The notes under the pieces are model-generated. The model was not told where the DNA came from. It made no database searches and saw only the letters and a program-made list of their open reading frames with translations. This document shows positions 42,468-52,508 of a stretch of 64,000 bases of DNA, piece by piece. The number at the start of each line of letters is the position of its first letter. Within the stretch, counting starts at the first letter, position 1. The stretch is from an uncultured bacterium (lineage in GTDB: Bacteria > Planctomycetota > UBA1135 > GCA-002686595), in the NCBI GenBank assembly GCA_937896235.1, contig CALBMX010000048.1, positions 1 to 64,000 of the forward strand. The letters are read 5' to 3'. A program made the position numbers and the translations under genes.

Positions 42468-43520
42468 CTAGTGTTTTTGGATCTCGCCGATGCGGCGCAA
42501 CCAGTTCACCGTTTCTGAAAGGACCTCCGGAAACGGCTGCGGGTCCCAACCGAGCTCGGTGCGCGCTTTTGTGCAGTCAAAACGGAAGTGAAGCCCTAGC
42601 AGCTCAAGCGCGGTGGGCGTGACCACTCGCAGGGGTTTCACCCTGTCGACAATCCTGGTCGTCGCTACAAGAGCGCGCCAAGTGCGTGCTCCGATGGGGT
42701 GGATACGAGCTGCGAGGCCGAGCTCTCTTACGACATGCTCCATAAGCTCTGCGAGGCGCAAGGACCTCTCACAAAGAAGGTACCGCTCGCCTCTCCGGCC
42801 GCGCTCTAGCGCCAGCGCCATTCCCCTTGCTACGTCCCTTACTCCAACAACGGACAGGGATCCCGGACCCGCAAGTCGTCCGATCCCCCCACGATCTACA
42901 CGCATGAGAAGGTGCGCGGTGTTCGAGGGGACTGGCGCCTCGCCAAAGATTGCCCCGGGGTTGACAATCACGGCGTCCAACCCATCCCTAACGGCGGCCA
43001 GGACCTCGGCTTCCGCGAGCACTTTGGTCCGCATGTAGTCGCCAACAGCCGACTTTCCGCAGTTTGCTTGCACGCACTGAATCACCGCGCTCTCGTCGAT
43101 CTGTGAGGCGGCGTCGGGCGCGATCCCCACGGCCACCACAGAGCTGACATGTAATAGGCGGTCGACAGCGGCAGCACGTGCTGCGCGAACTGCGTTTTGC
43201 GTACCGACTACGTTGACGGCCTCTTGTAGGTCCCCCGAGAGCGTCGCGTAACTTATCACGGCCGCGCCGTGGACAAGCCACGACCCGCGGCCATCGTCGG
43301 CCGCGCGCTTTTTGAACTTGGCCACATGTGCCGCGAGAGCCACACCGTCCGTAACGTCGCCTTCGACCCAAACAATGTCCAAGTCCGCTAGGTGCTCCCG
43401 CGCTGACGACAGGCGTGTGAGTGCCACTACGCGGTGCCCGCGCTGGACCATCAAGCGGAGAAAATAGCCTCCTAAAAAACCTGTCGCGCCAGTGACAAAT
43501 ACATCAGGCGGCGGCTTCAA
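42468..43520 (-). CDS. NAD(P)-dependent epimerase/dehydratase-family (extended SDR) protein
   Basis: 350 residues. Rossmann motif GATGFLGGY is near residues 11-19. HVSSVVAVG provides the catalytic Ser region and YMRTK the YxxxK pair. VVNPGAIFGEAP and TALELLGLHFRFDCTKARTELGWDPQPF match dihydroflavonol-reductase/hopanoid-associated SDR relatives. A sugar or lipid substrate is possible. Its start overlaps the upstream histidine kinase stop (ATGA). Confidence 0.85.
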   Translation of the reverse strand: MKPPPDVFVTGATGFLGGYFLRLMVQRGHRVVALTRLSSAREHLADLDIVWVEGDVTDGVALAAHVAKFKKRAADDGRGSWLVHGAAVISYATLSGDLQEAVNVVGTQNAVRAARAAAVDRLLHVSSVVAVGIAPDAASQIDESAVIQCVQANCGKSAVGDYMRTKVLAEAEVLAAVRDGLDAVIVNPGAIFGEAPVPSNTAHLLMRVDRGGIGRLAGPGSLSVVGVRDVARGMALALERGRRGERYLLCERSLRLAELMEHVVRELGLAARIHPIGARTWRALVATTRIVDRVKPLRVVTPTALELLGLHFRFDCTKARTELGWDPQPFPEVLSETVNWLRRIGEIQKH

Positions 43521-45481
43521 GATTCACGCTTCGGCTGTGGCAGTGTCACGCGAGCGACCGTCCCCGCTTTGCCGTCGGCACGGCTCTCTAGCGTGATGCT
43601 GCCGCCCATGTCCTCGAGGACGCGGAAAGTAATCGCGAGCCCTAGGCCTGTCCCCTCACTGCGCGTCGTGAAGTACGGCTCAAACAAATGTTTGCGGGCT
43701 TCGGCTGAAACGCCGACGCCTGAATCGATCAACTCGACCACTACGGAGCCCTGAGACTCCCTCACGGAGCCCCGCAAACTCCCTCCCTTTGCCATCGCTT
43801 GGAACGCATTGGTCACGAGGTTCTCGATCACGCGGCGTAGCTTGTGTCGATCGACAAAAATCTCCCCGTCGTCCCCCTCACTGAGCAGCTCAATGTCCGC
43901 CTCTTCCGCCATGGCCCCGTACAGGCCGAAGACCTCGTCAACCAACAGACGCGCCGAAAAGAGCGTGGGATTTGGTTTGCGGCCACCCGTGAACTCGCCA
44001 AAGTCTTTGCTGATCTCGTCGAGGTCGTCGACCTTTTTCTGCATCATGTTCAGAGTGTCTTCGAGGATCGACTCAAACTGCGGCGATCGTTCGGCGTGGG
44101 CCCGCTGCAACAATCCCAAAGTAATCTTCACCGGCGTTAGCGAGTTCTTGATGTCGTGCGCAATCTGACGTGACATCTCGCGCCAAGCCGCGTCTTTTTC
44201 GACGCGGATAAGTTGCTCCTGTTTCGCCGCGAGGTCGCTGGTCATTCGATTGAAGGCGACGGTCAGAGCGCCCAACTCATCACGACTTTGAGGCTCTAAG
44301 CGCGCCTCTAGATCCCCGGACGCAACACGCTCCGTGAGCTCTTGCAGCGCGTGGATGGGGCTGGTCATGCGGCGGGCAATAACCATGGTCCAAAGTAGAA
44401 TGACAAGCAACACCGCCACGCTACCAATCTGGAGCAGCTTGCGCGTCCCTTCATTAGAAGCGAACATGTCCTCGTCATTGATCCCGACACCTACGATCCA
44501 TCCAAATCCGTCACAGCGCTTAAAGGCGGCCGTTTTCTGCACACCCCGAAACTCGTAGCGGGGATACAAATCCCAGCCGCTCTCTGACGCTACGACGTAG
44601 TCGGTCAGCAAGTCCAAACCTAGGTCGGCCCGGATCCGCGTTCCGTACAAACTCGGGTCTTCATGTGCCAGAATCTTGTCGGCCTCACTATCCCAAATCC
44701 ACGCGTAGGGAGAGGGCTCCTCACCCTCCCGAACCAGCCCCCTAAATGTCTCCTTCACCACAGGCGAGTTGGCGAGGTCTTGAAACGGCGCCCAATTCAC
44801 AAGGGAAAAAAGTACAGCGCTGGGCGCGGCATCAGGAACTCCATCGGGTGCAATGTCGGAGTACAGCGGCAGACCAAAGCCCAAGTTGTAGTCCGCCGCG
44901 CGGAACGATTCGCCATCGCCCCGCCCTTCTGCACCCCTCACTGTCCTGAACAAATTGGAGAGGTGCTGATCCATGCGCACCTCATAGCCACCCATCGCCT
45001 CACGAAACCATGGTTCGTCCGAATAGTTACGCGACGCTAGGTCCTCGTAGAAGTCCGAGCCCCGCAGTTTGTTATCTTGGTCTTTGCGACTTGAGGCAAT
45101 CAAAGTGCCCGCCTCATCTACAAGTATTACCAAATCAAACAAGCCACCCGTACTCACACGGCGGTCAAATGCTACCTCGAGGGGCGCACTCAATGCCAAT
45201 GGGTCCACGGTCGCATCGCCGCTGTTAAACCTTGCGGCATCATTCACTGCGTAACGAACAATGTCATTGGTCGCCATCAGCTCCAAGCCGTCGCTGCAGC
45301 TCGTCACAAGTAAATCCAAGCGCCCGCTTAGATCTCCCGCCACGCCCTTTAGGGCTTGCTCTGTAACCCGCCGCGTGAAGCCTTGATTCACGGCCTGATC
45401 CAGATAAACCGTAAAAGCCAGGAACGGCAGGGCAACTGCAGCAAGTACAGCCAGCACTAACTTGGTAGAAATGCGTTGCAT
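43517..45481 (-). CDS. NtrY-like sensor histidine kinase (Cache-HAMP-HisKA-HATPase)
   Basis: 654 residues. The first membrane helix is at about residues 8-25, followed by a large extracytoplasmic double-Cache sensor region (about 30-335) and a second membrane helix (about 345-368). A HAMP domain leads to the phosphorylation site SRQIAHDIKNSLTPVK with His442. The N-box IENLVTNAFQAM and G-box EGTGLGLAI complete an active kinase. The IAHDIKNSLTPVK H-box is typical of NtrY relatives. No response regulator is adjacent. It is coupled to the downstream SDR by ATGA overlap. Confidence 0.92.
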   Translation of the reverse strand: MQRISTKLVLAVLAAVALPFLAFTVYLDQAVNQGFTRRVTEQALKGVAGDLSGRLDLLVTSCSDGLELMATNDIVRYAVNDAARFNSGDATVDPLALSAPLEVAFDRRVSTGGLFDLVILVDEAGTLIASSRKDQDNKLRGSDFYEDLASRNYSDEPWFREAMGGYEVRMDQHLSNLFRTVRGAEGRGDGESFRAADYNLGFGLPLYSDIAPDGVPDAAPSAVLFSLVNWAPFQDLANSPVVKETFRGLVREGEEPSPYAWIWDSEADKILAHEDPSLYGTRIRADLGLDLLTDYVVASESGWDLYPRYEFRGVQKTAAFKRCDGFGWIVGVGINDEDMFASNEGTRKLLQIGSVAVLLVILLWTMVIARRMTSPIHALQELTERVASGDLEARLEPQSRDELGALTVAFNRMTSDLAAKQEQLIRVEKDAAWREMSRQIAHDIKNSLTPVKITLGLLQRAHAERSPQFESILEDTLNMMQKKVDDLDEISKDFGEFTGGRKPNPTLFSARLLVDEVFGLYGAMAEEADIELLSEGDDGEIFVDRHKLRRVIENLVTNAFQAMAKGGSLRGSVRESQGSVVVELIDSGVGVSAEARKHLFEPYFTTRSEGTGLGLAITFRVLEDMGGSITLESRADGKAGTVARVTLPQPKRES

Positions 45482-45500
45482 CGAAAATCGATTCTAACCA

Positions 45501-46616
45501 ATGACGGTCCAAAACCCACCAAACGGAACACCCAAGCGCATCTGTATTCAGCGCCTCTCCCACCTTGGAGACGTCGTTCATGCGCTACCGGTCTTCCACG
45601 CACTGCGGGCGCGCTATCCAAATGCTGGCATCGCCTGGGTCGTGCAGCCCGAGTTCGCCGGAATGTTAGAGGGCTTGCCTGGCCTGGCTCGGGTCATCCC
45701 CTTTGAGCGGGGCGGCGGGCTTCTGGCATGGTGGAGGCTTAGGCGCGAGCTGCGTGCGTTCCGTGCGGACCTCGCCGTCGATTGCCAGGGAAACTGGAAG
45801 AGCGGCTTGGCGACCCGACTGACAGGCGCAAAGAGGCGCGTCGGGCTGAGCCGCGGCGAGTGGCGCGAACCCCACGCCTCGTGGTGCTGCAACGAGCTCG
45901 CCACCGCAGCGGTGCAAGCGGGAGGACACTCCCCTCACTCGGTGAGCCGCATGCTGCACCTCGCGAGCTACATCGGTGAGCAGCCAATCGTAGCGGATTC
46001 ATTTCCCCATCCCAGCTTCTCCCTACTGCTCAATGATGCCGAGCGTGAAGAGGGCGAGCTGCAAGCCCGTGAAAGACTTGCCAGCACCTTTCCAGTCATC
46101 CTCCACCTAGGCGCCGGGCACGACCCCCGTTCGTGGGGCACCTCGTCCTTTGTCGAGCTAGCTCGCATGCTAGCTAGCCAAGGACGAAGTGTGCTCATCC
46201 TCTCCGGTCCTGCCGAGGCACAAGCAGGCGCCCGAGTCCAGGCCGAGCTAGCTGGAGAGCGCGGGGTGTCTCATTGGGTCGGCCAGCGAGGCTTACGGCA
46301 GCTCGCTGCCTTCTTCCAGGCGGCCGCCAAAAACGGCGCGCGCATCGTCTCCGCCGATTCGGGGCCCATGCATTTGGCCTGGGCCTCGGGTTTGCCTGTC
46401 TCGCTACTCGCTGGCCCACAAGACGCCTCCGTGACGGGGCCCTGGCCCCTAGCGAGCGCGCCTGGTTCACCCCATGAGACGCTTGCGGCAGATGAAGTCA
46501 CCTTTCCCTGCCGGCCTTGCCTTAGGCGTGTTTGTTACGAGGATCGCACCGCAGATATCGCACCTTGCATGCGCTCAATCACACCTGCCGATGTTCTCAA
46601 AACCTTGGTTTCCTAG
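45501..46616 (+). CDS. Glycosyltransferase family 9 (LPS heptosyltransferase-like)
   Basis: 371 residues. The N-terminus RICIQRLSHLGDVVHALPVFHAL and the C-terminal donor site ADSGPMHLAWASGLPVSLLAGPQD are characteristic of WaaC/WaaF/RfaQ-type enzymes that add heptose to the LPS core. FPCRPCLRRVCYEDR contributes Cys residues as in some family members. Only 19 bp separate its start from the divergent kinase start. The donor sugar is not proven to be heptose. Confidence 0.88.
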   Translation: MTVQNPPNGTPKRICIQRLSHLGDVVHALPVFHALRARYPNAGIAWVVQPEFAGMLEGLPGLARVIPFERGGGLLAWWRLRRELRAFRADLAVDCQGNWKSGLATRLTGAKRRVGLSRGEWREPHASWCCNELATAAVQAGGHSPHSVSRMLHLASYIGEQPIVADSFPHPSFSLLLNDAEREEGELQARERLASTFPVILHLGAGHDPRSWGTSSFVELARMLASQGRSVLILSGPAEAQAGARVQAELAGERGVSHWVGQRGLRQLAAFFQAAAKNGARIVSADSGPMHLAWASGLPVSLLAGPQDASVTGPWPLASAPGSPHETLAADEVTFPCRPCLRRVCYEDRTADIAPCMRSITPADVLKTLVS

Positions 46617-46630
46617 CCGAATTCAGCAGC

Positions 46631-47872
46631 CTACAGGGCGCTTAGGATTGCGATCTTCTGCTCGACGTCCAGGTATTCCGGCCAGAAAACGGCAATCTGC
46701 TTAAACAAGTTTAGGCGTTGGCCCGCATCCGCGGACCCCTTCGCCTGGGAGTAGAGGCTCCCGGCGAGTTCGACGAATCCCAGGCACGTCTTACGGCGCG
46801 AAATAGCATCCTCGTACGCACCGGCTTCTTGAAGAAGTTCGTCGTACTTGAGAACGGCGGCCTCAAAATCCGAGTCCAACTCGAAATCCATGCCTTCAGC
46901 GTAGAGGCGCTCCCATCGCACGTCCGCGACCTCGTTGAAAGCTTCCCGGAACTCTTCCGTTAGAGCCGTGCTCAGGTGTGCGCCCTCGCGAAGTAGCTGC
47001 TCGGCTTCATCAAGCTCCCCTCGCGTTGTCTTGCGATCGGCCTCGCGTAGGGTGGCAGCCGCCTCGACCTCAAGCTCCAAACGCGCGAAAGCAACCTGCG
47101 CCTCTTCGTAATCCGGAACCAAGAGTAGCGCCATCCGGTACTCGTTGCGGGCGGCATGAATCAGTCCATCTGCCTCGAAGCGCTCTGCCATGATGAGCCG
47201 ATCCTCGGCGATCAACTTGCCGATCTCCTCGCGGCGAATCTCTCCGCGCTCTTCCCCGGGAGCGTACTTGCCGTTGTATTCGAAATCCGCACTGGCTTGG
47301 CCAAGCCAGAATCCACGCATTGCGCGCATCCCTTTCTTATAGTAATTCTCCCCCATGCCTTCGCGGTGATTTTCCAGCAACAGCATGCGTGCGATCCCCT
47401 CCTTGGCTGTGTCGAGTTCGGGATCAAAAACGAGTGCGCGCTCGTAGTGCGAAATCGCATCATCCAGGTCGCCAAGAGCGGCAGACTCGCTCGCCTTCCG
47501 CATGCTCACATCCGCGAGCTCGCCGACCGTCTTCTCGATCCAATCCGCCACAATCGGATGGCCAGGTGAGACGCTGTCCGCGCGGAAGAAAGCACTTAGC
47601 GCCGTGAGGTAGTCACTGTCGTAAGAGGCCTTGCGCCCCTCTTCCAGGTACAAAGCCACCTTCGTCATGTTTAGAACCACGGAGGCTGCTTCATCGTCCG
47701 GTGCCTCCTCAGCTTGGACCGAAGCGAGGGCATTGGCCTCGACATACTGACCATTCCTGAAGAGCTCCTTCACAGTCGTCTCGGCCTCTACCGCTTGGCA
47801 GGCGCTCACTCCTGCAACGGCAAACAGGGCGATGGAGAAAAGGAGAGTCGAGTTATGGAGTGAGTGGCACAT
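46631..47872 (-). CDS. TPR-containing lipoprotein
   Basis: 413 residues from ATG 47872, which starts a lipoprotein signal (LLFSIALFAVAGVSAC). The longest frame begins at 48148 but would bury this signal and overlap lptG. Helical pairs of TPR type follow (KASESAALGDLDDAISHYERALVFDPELD, RNEYRMALLLVPDYEEAQVAF split by linkers). It lies 164 bp downstream of lptG on the same strand. An envelope assembly role is only suggested by location. Confidence 0.75.
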   Translation of the reverse strand: MCHSLHNSTLLFSIALFAVAGVSACQAVEAETTVKELFRNGQYVEANALASVQAEEAPDDEAASVVLNMTKVALYLEEGRKASYDSDYLTALSAFFRADSVSPGHPIVADWIEKTVGELADVSMRKASESAALGDLDDAISHYERALVFDPELDTAKEGIARMLLLENHREGMGENYYKKGMRAMRGFWLGQASADFEYNGKYAPGEERGEIRREEIGKLIAEDRLIMAERFEADGLIHAARNEYRMALLLVPDYEEAQVAFARLELEVEAAATLREADRKTTRGELDEAEQLLREGAHLSTALTEEFREAFNEVADVRWERLYAEGMDFELDSDFEAAVLKYDELLQEAGAYEDAISRRKTCLGFVELAGSLYSQAKGSADAGQRLNLFKQIAVFWPEYLDVEQKIAILSAL

Positions 47873-48036
47873 AGAGAGTGAGGCCTTGGGGCCTGCCGAT
47901 TTATCGATTTGCGGTTCCAGCGTAGCTGGAGAGACGCTCGAACCATGGCATTCTTCCCGCCAAACCCGCCTCTTGCAAGCGAGGATGGGCAGCTTGTCGG
48001 CGATTGAGCCCAAGAAGAGATGTCCGAAAGGTAGAT

Positions 48037-49173
48037 TTAAGTGCGGCTTGAAGAGAAAACGACGACGCCGAGGCTCCCAAAAAGAAGAATGGGGAGCCAA
48101 CCGGCGATCATGGGCCCGAGCTCGCCGTGCAACCCAAGTGAGCGGCAAATGAAGTCCAGCGCGAAGTAAAAGATACAGAGAATAAAGCCAATGCCCGCCC
48201 CGGCCGGCCCTTTACTGCGCTCATAGCGCAATAAAAATGGAAGGGCGACGAGCAACAGGACGATGTGCGCGAACGGGAAGGCCAAGTTGACCTGAAGTAG
48301 CGTGTGCCACTGAAGGTTGTCCGGGTCTCGCTGGGAGAGCTCCTGGAGTTCCTTGAAGGAGAGGTCCGTTGGCGCTTCGCGCGCCTTCCAGGCCGTCCGG
48401 ATATCACGGGGTGTGAGTCCTGTCTCAAGGGTCGTGACCTCTTCGGTTCCTTGGCCGGAATCTTTCTCGATGGAGAACCGATAGCCCTCCTCCAGCTCCC
48501 AGATCCCATTCACAAAAGTTGCGTTCCGGGCAGTGACCTTGACCCAGTCCGTTTCCTGATTAAGCGTTGCCGCAAAGCCGTGAATTCTCGGGTTAGAGCC
48601 ACCCACGGAGGGATAGTATTCTGCGATCCGAATCGGGTTGCCCCGCGTATCTTTCACCCAGATATTTTCATAGACCGGAGAGTCCCTGCGCTCAACGAGT
48701 CGATCGACAAGGCTGTCGCGACGCTCCCCTATGGATTCGGTCGCCAACTCCCTCAATCCGAACATTCCAACTCCCAAGAGACCGGCGCAAAGGAACACGG
48801 GTAAAAGAACTCGCCGCGCGCTCACCCCAGCTCCAAGGGCCGCGACCACCTCGCGGTTCGCCATCAACTTGGACACGGTGAATAGGCCACCAACCAGGGT
48901 GACAAAGGGTGCAACTTGGAGGAAGATGAACGGAATCTGCAGCAAATAAAGCCGCACCACAAGCCAGCCCGAGGGCGGCGCTCCAACTTCGCCTGTGTGC
49001 ATGTACCGATCTAGATTTGCCGTCATGTCGACGATCAAAAAGATCCCGACGATCAATAGAATTGCAACAGCGTACGAGCCGATAAAGAGCTCACCTACAT
49101 AGCGGTCCAACTGGCCCCCGATACGCAACCCGGTCGACCAAGCTCCTGGGATTTTCTGGCCCTTCCCCCTCAT
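48037..49173 (-). CDS. lptG: LPS export permease LptG (YjgP/YjgQ family)
   Basis: Inner-membrane subunit of the LptB2FG complex that extracts LPS for transport to the outer membrane. The 378-residue protein from ATG 49173 has three N-terminal and three C-terminal helices around a periplasmic beta domain (about residues 110-290). ANREVVAALGAGVSARRVLLPV is the cytoplasmic coupling region. Its ATG overlaps the preceding permease stop. The F/G assignment follows gene order and N-terminal similarity. The LptB ATPase and other lpt genes are not in this window. Confidence 0.88.
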   Translation of the reverse strand: MRGKGQKIPGAWSTGLRIGGQLDRYVGELFIGSYAVAILLIVGIFLIVDMTANLDRYMHTGEVGAPPSGWLVVRLYLLQIPFIFLQVAPFVTLVGGLFTVSKLMANREVVAALGAGVSARRVLLPVFLCAGLLGVGMFGLRELATESIGERRDSLVDRLVERRDSPVYENIWVKDTRGNPIRIAEYYPSVGGSNPRIHGFAATLNQETDWVKVTARNATFVNGIWELEEGYRFSIEKDSGQGTEEVTTLETGLTPRDIRTAWKAREAPTDLSFKELQELSQRDPDNLQWHTLLQVNLAFPFAHIVLLLVALPFLLRYERSKGPAGAGIGFILCIFYFALDFICRSLGLHGELGPMIAGWLPILLFGSLGVVVFSSSRT

Positions 49174-50288
49174 CGCCTCACGATCCTCCACGTAAGCGCG
49201 ATACCGACAAGTGCGCCAATCCCATTTGTGCTCCAAACGGCGACTGAAGGCGAGATATCAGTGATAAAGGTAAGCTGCTCTCCCATGCGAAGTGACGCGA
49301 CATAGTAGATAAACGCGACTCCAACACCAGCGGTCATTGCGGCGAGCTGAGTCCCTTTCCGTAGGGCAATCCCGATCGGTGCGCCCAATAAAACAAATAG
49401 CAAGTAGCTCAGGGAGAGGGCCCTGCGGCGGTGCAATACGTACTCGTAATTCGCCAAGCGATCTGGCTTGATGCCATCCCAGAGCTCGGGAGAGTTAATC
49501 ACTCTATCCAGCTGGGCCGAGGTCATGTATTTCCCCCGCGTACGGTCTTCGTCCGGCGGTGGGAAGAGCTCGTCGAGCGCAACCGAGAAGCCTAGATTGC
49601 CGACCTCATAGGCAGATCCTTCCAGCACAACGCGTGCGTCGATCAGCGAGATCTCGAGAGCCTCTTCGGTGAATTTGAAAGTCGCAAGTTCAGCGACAAA
49701 CTCCTGATCCTCTTCTGGTGGCTTGCGTGGCAGGTACAGGAGAACCTCGGCAAATGAGTTGGGGCCCGCGCGGCGAGCCGCATCGAGATGGAAGTCATCA
49801 AACGAAAGCTCGGTCCGCCCGGGGCTAAGGTTCTTGAAGGCCTCGATGACGGTATAGCGCCGATAGAGCGTCTGCTCGTACTTAAAATTAGGACCGACCG
49901 TCGAGAGTAGGACATACGTACCACCGCCCAGAGCTGCGCCGACAACAAAGGCTGGCAACAACATGCTGAGTGGATTGATACGAGCCATGCGAATCGCAGT
50001 CCACTCGTTCTGCGCGGCCAGCTTTCCATAGACAGAAGTTACGGCCAACAAGTAGGCCATCGGGACCAAATAGGGAATCAGGCCCATGCCGACTAGAGGC
50101 AAGTATCCCAGCATCGCCCCCATATTCACTCCGCCGAGTGTGTGCACCGCGCCCACAGCAACAGCCGGAAAAACCACAAAGGTGATTCCGCACGTGATTA
50201 CAGTGAAGGCGGCTAGAATCTGCCGCAGAAGATAAAGTTGAAGTGTCACAGCGCGGGGATTCTCGGCATTCCGAGGACGAAATGCCAC
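49170..50288 (-). CDS. lptF: LPS export permease LptF (YjgP/YjgQ family)
   Basis: 372 residues, same family and topology as the following gene. The N-terminal helix region LQLYLLRQILAAFTVITCG, coupling segment NEWTAIRMARINPLSMLLP and C-terminal helices (LSYLLFVLLGAPIGIALRKG) fit LptF/LptG. A long periplasmic domain lies between. The start is only 27 bp from the divergent LPS kinase-acyltransferase fusion, so the two units probably share a regulatory region. Confidence 0.88.
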   Translation of the reverse strand: MAFRPRNAENPRAVTLQLYLLRQILAAFTVITCGITFVVFPAVAVGAVHTLGGVNMGAMLGYLPLVGMGLIPYLVPMAYLLAVTSVYGKLAAQNEWTAIRMARINPLSMLLPAFVVGAALGGGTYVLLSTVGPNFKYEQTLYRRYTVIEAFKNLSPGRTELSFDDFHLDAARRAGPNSFAEVLLYLPRKPPEEDQEFVAELATFKFTEEALEISLIDARVVLEGSAYEVGNLGFSVALDELFPPPDEDRTRGKYMTSAQLDRVINSPELWDGIKPDRLANYEYVLHRRRALSLSYLLFVLLGAPIGIALRKGTQLAAMTAGVGVAFIYYVASLRMGEQLTFITDISPSVAVWSTNGIGALVGIALTWRIVRR

Positions 50289-50315
50289 CCTTCACGCCAT
50301 GATCCCTTTGCGAGC

Positions 50316-52508
50316 ATGTCCAGCGATCCCCATTCACCCCCCGATTCGGGTCACCCAAAGGCCTCCCCTGCCCCAAAGCGCCTTCGAACTGCGCCTGGGC
50401 GAAGCGTAGATTTTTGTGAAGATCCGCAGCAGCAGACGGGCAAAATCGTCAAACGCTTTCGCGCTCGCGCTCACTACGCAAGACCATTTGACAAGGCGCG
50501 GGCCCACCGCGAGTTCGAGGGACTACGGGCTCTTGAGGCGCTAGGCGTACGAGTCCCCCACGCTGTCGAAATCGGCCAGGACGTTGGCGACGGCTGGTTT
50601 GTGTCCCTGGAGGCGATCCCCAATGCGATTACCGCCACGGAGGCCCTACAAACAACCACACGGAGGTCCAAGCTACTCGCCGAGCTCGCGCGCCTGCTCG
50701 CGAGCCTGCACAACGCCGGCGTAGACCAGCGGGATCTCCACGGCGGCAACGCACTGGTAGATCCCCAGGGTCAGGCTTACGGCATCGACTTTCACAGTGC
50801 GCGCCTTCGTGGAAGAGGCGCTCTTGGACGCGCAGTACTCTCCCGCGACATGTCCGTTCTTTGCGCCTCCCATCGCGAGTGGATTACACCTCGCGAGCGA
50901 GCGCGCTTCTTCCTAACGTGGAGTCGCGCACTTCATCCCGATCTAGCTTCGCAGCTTGGAGGCCGCAGCGAACTCGCTCTCCAAGTGGAGAAGGTTGGCA
51001 TTCAAATGCGGCGGAAAGCATGCGCTAGATACGAACAACCAAGCAGCCGCTGGTTTCGAGATAGCGGGTCGTGCCGACTCTCAAAAGGAGGGCTTTACGC
51101 GAGGCGGGAGCTCTCCACTGCACTCTGCGAAACGCTCCAGAGTTCCGTCTCCCATGACGAGGGTAGCCTGCCAAAGGGGCTTTGGCTTTTCCGAGGGAGC
51201 GAGTCCGAGGTCCGGACCTATTGGGGCCGAGCCGCACGTCTTGACGGACATCGCTTGCCTGGTCCGCGCCCCTGCTTGATGTCCCTCGGCGCGGAGCCTT
51301 GGGTGCTACTCGAATTCTCTCCAAATGGCTCCCCGGACGCTCCACTTGGAGAATGGAGCTTCCAACAGCTATCGATCGCACCGACAGATGAGGAGTTCGG
51401 CACCCTCAGTGCGGAGCTCTCGGAGCGCGGACTCCAGCTCAGCCGTGGACTAGCCGCAGCCTTTTGGACCACCAAAAATGGCGTGCTTTGCCTATCGCCC
51501 CACGCAGAGCTCATTGCTCAAAAACGCTCGTCTGCCAACGGGAAATCTAAACAGAAGCGCCGCGAGTCGCGTCAGAAGTGGTTCGACTATTGGCCCCTTT
51601 TGCAAGCTCCACCCATTCGACCGATTGTGAACATGGGGCTCCAATCCCTGGCAGCGGGTGCCCGCTGGACAAGACTTCAAGCGGCGCTTCTCGACAATCT
51701 ATCCGTCGCCTTCCCCGGCCCCGAGAATCTGTCAAAACGCCGTCAAATCGCAAGGCATGCTCGCCACCATATGGCCCGCCTCGCCGGGGAGTGGGGACGC
51801 CTAGGTAGAGGTGAAACCGAGCGGGACTGGCTTGAGTCACGAGTCACTCTCGATAAGAGTGTGCAGCTCTTTGACGAGCAGCTCGCACGTGGCCGAGGCG
51901 TCTTGATTGTCACGCCGCACCTTGGAAACTGGGAGCTCTTGGCACCCAAGTTGGTCGCTCGGGGTTGCCGGGGAGCTGTCGTAGGGAGACGTCGACTGCG
52001 GGATCCTGGCGGTGCACTGCTAGAGCAGATGCGCGCCCCTTGGGGATTCGAGACGCTGCCCCAGGACGGCTCGCCACGCGAAATCCTGCGTCGCCTTCGC
52101 GATGGCCAAGTCATCGGCATCTTGCCCGATCTCGAAGTGCCCAGACTCGCGGGGATCAGGCTCCCCTTTCTCGGAAAGGAGGCCCTGGTCATGACCGCGC
52201 CAGCAGCTCTCGCGCGGGCCGCACGGGTCCCCCTACTTCCAGCGACCTGCGTGCTAGACGAAACCGCAGGGAGCGGTCCCAACGCTCATTCGCCTTACCG
52301 GATTCGCTTCGCACCTCCGATTGAGCGTCTTGCGACGGATGACAATGAGCCCGCCACGCGCGCCTGGATCTCAGTATTCGAAAACTGGATTCGCGAGGCT
52401 CCTAGCCAGTGGGTTTGGTATCAAGACCGCTGGCGCACCCCCCCATCACCTGCGGACGCCATCCCCTTGGCCACCTTGCGCGCAGCCCAAAGGAAGGCCA
52501 AATCATGA
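50316..52508 (+). CDS. LPS kinase-like domain fused to LpxL/HtrB-type lipid A acyltransferase
   Basis: 730 residues from ATG 50316 (frame open to 50238). The N-terminal part (about residues 30-200) is a Kdo/LPS kinase-type fold with the catalytic loop QRDLHGGN at 138-145 and IDF at 157-159. The middle (about 220-420) is a less clear region. The C-terminal 300 residues are a lysophospholipid acyltransferase domain with the H-x4-E motif HLGNWE (His535-Glu540), LPDLEVPRLAGIRLPFLGKEA and ending with QWVWYQDRW, as in LpxL. The two activities are normally on separate proteins. It is followed by an overlapping GT4 gene (ATGA). Confidence 0.85.
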   Translation: MSSDPHSPPDSGHPKASPAPKRLRTAPGRSVDFCEDPQQQTGKIVKRFRARAHYARPFDKARAHREFEGLRALEALGVRVPHAVEIGQDVGDGWFVSLEAIPNAITATEALQTTTRRSKLLAELARLLASLHNAGVDQRDLHGGNALVDPQGQAYGIDFHSARLRGRGALGRAVLSRDMSVLCASHREWITPRERARFFLTWSRALHPDLASQLGGRSELALQVEKVGIQMRRKACARYEQPSSRWFRDSGSCRLSKGGLYARRELSTALCETLQSSVSHDEGSLPKGLWLFRGSESEVRTYWGRAARLDGHRLPGPRPCLMSLGAEPWVLLEFSPNGSPDAPLGEWSFQQLSIAPTDEEFGTLSAELSERGLQLSRGLAAAFWTTKNGVLCLSPHAELIAQKRSSANGKSKQKRRESRQKWFDYWPLLQAPPIRPIVNMGLQSLAAGARWTRLQAALLDNLSVAFPGPENLSKRRQIARHARHHMARLAGEWGRLGRGETERDWLESRVTLDKSVQLFDEQLARGRGVLIVTPHLGNWELLAPKLVARGCRGAVVGRRRLRDPGGALLEQMRAPWGFETLPQDGSPREILRRLRDGQVIGILPDLEVPRLAGIRLPFLGKEALVMTAPAALARAARVPLLPATCVLDETAGSGPNAHSPYRIRFAPPIERLATDDNEPATRAWISVFENWIREAPSQWVWYQDRWRTPPSPADAIPLATLRAAQRKAKS

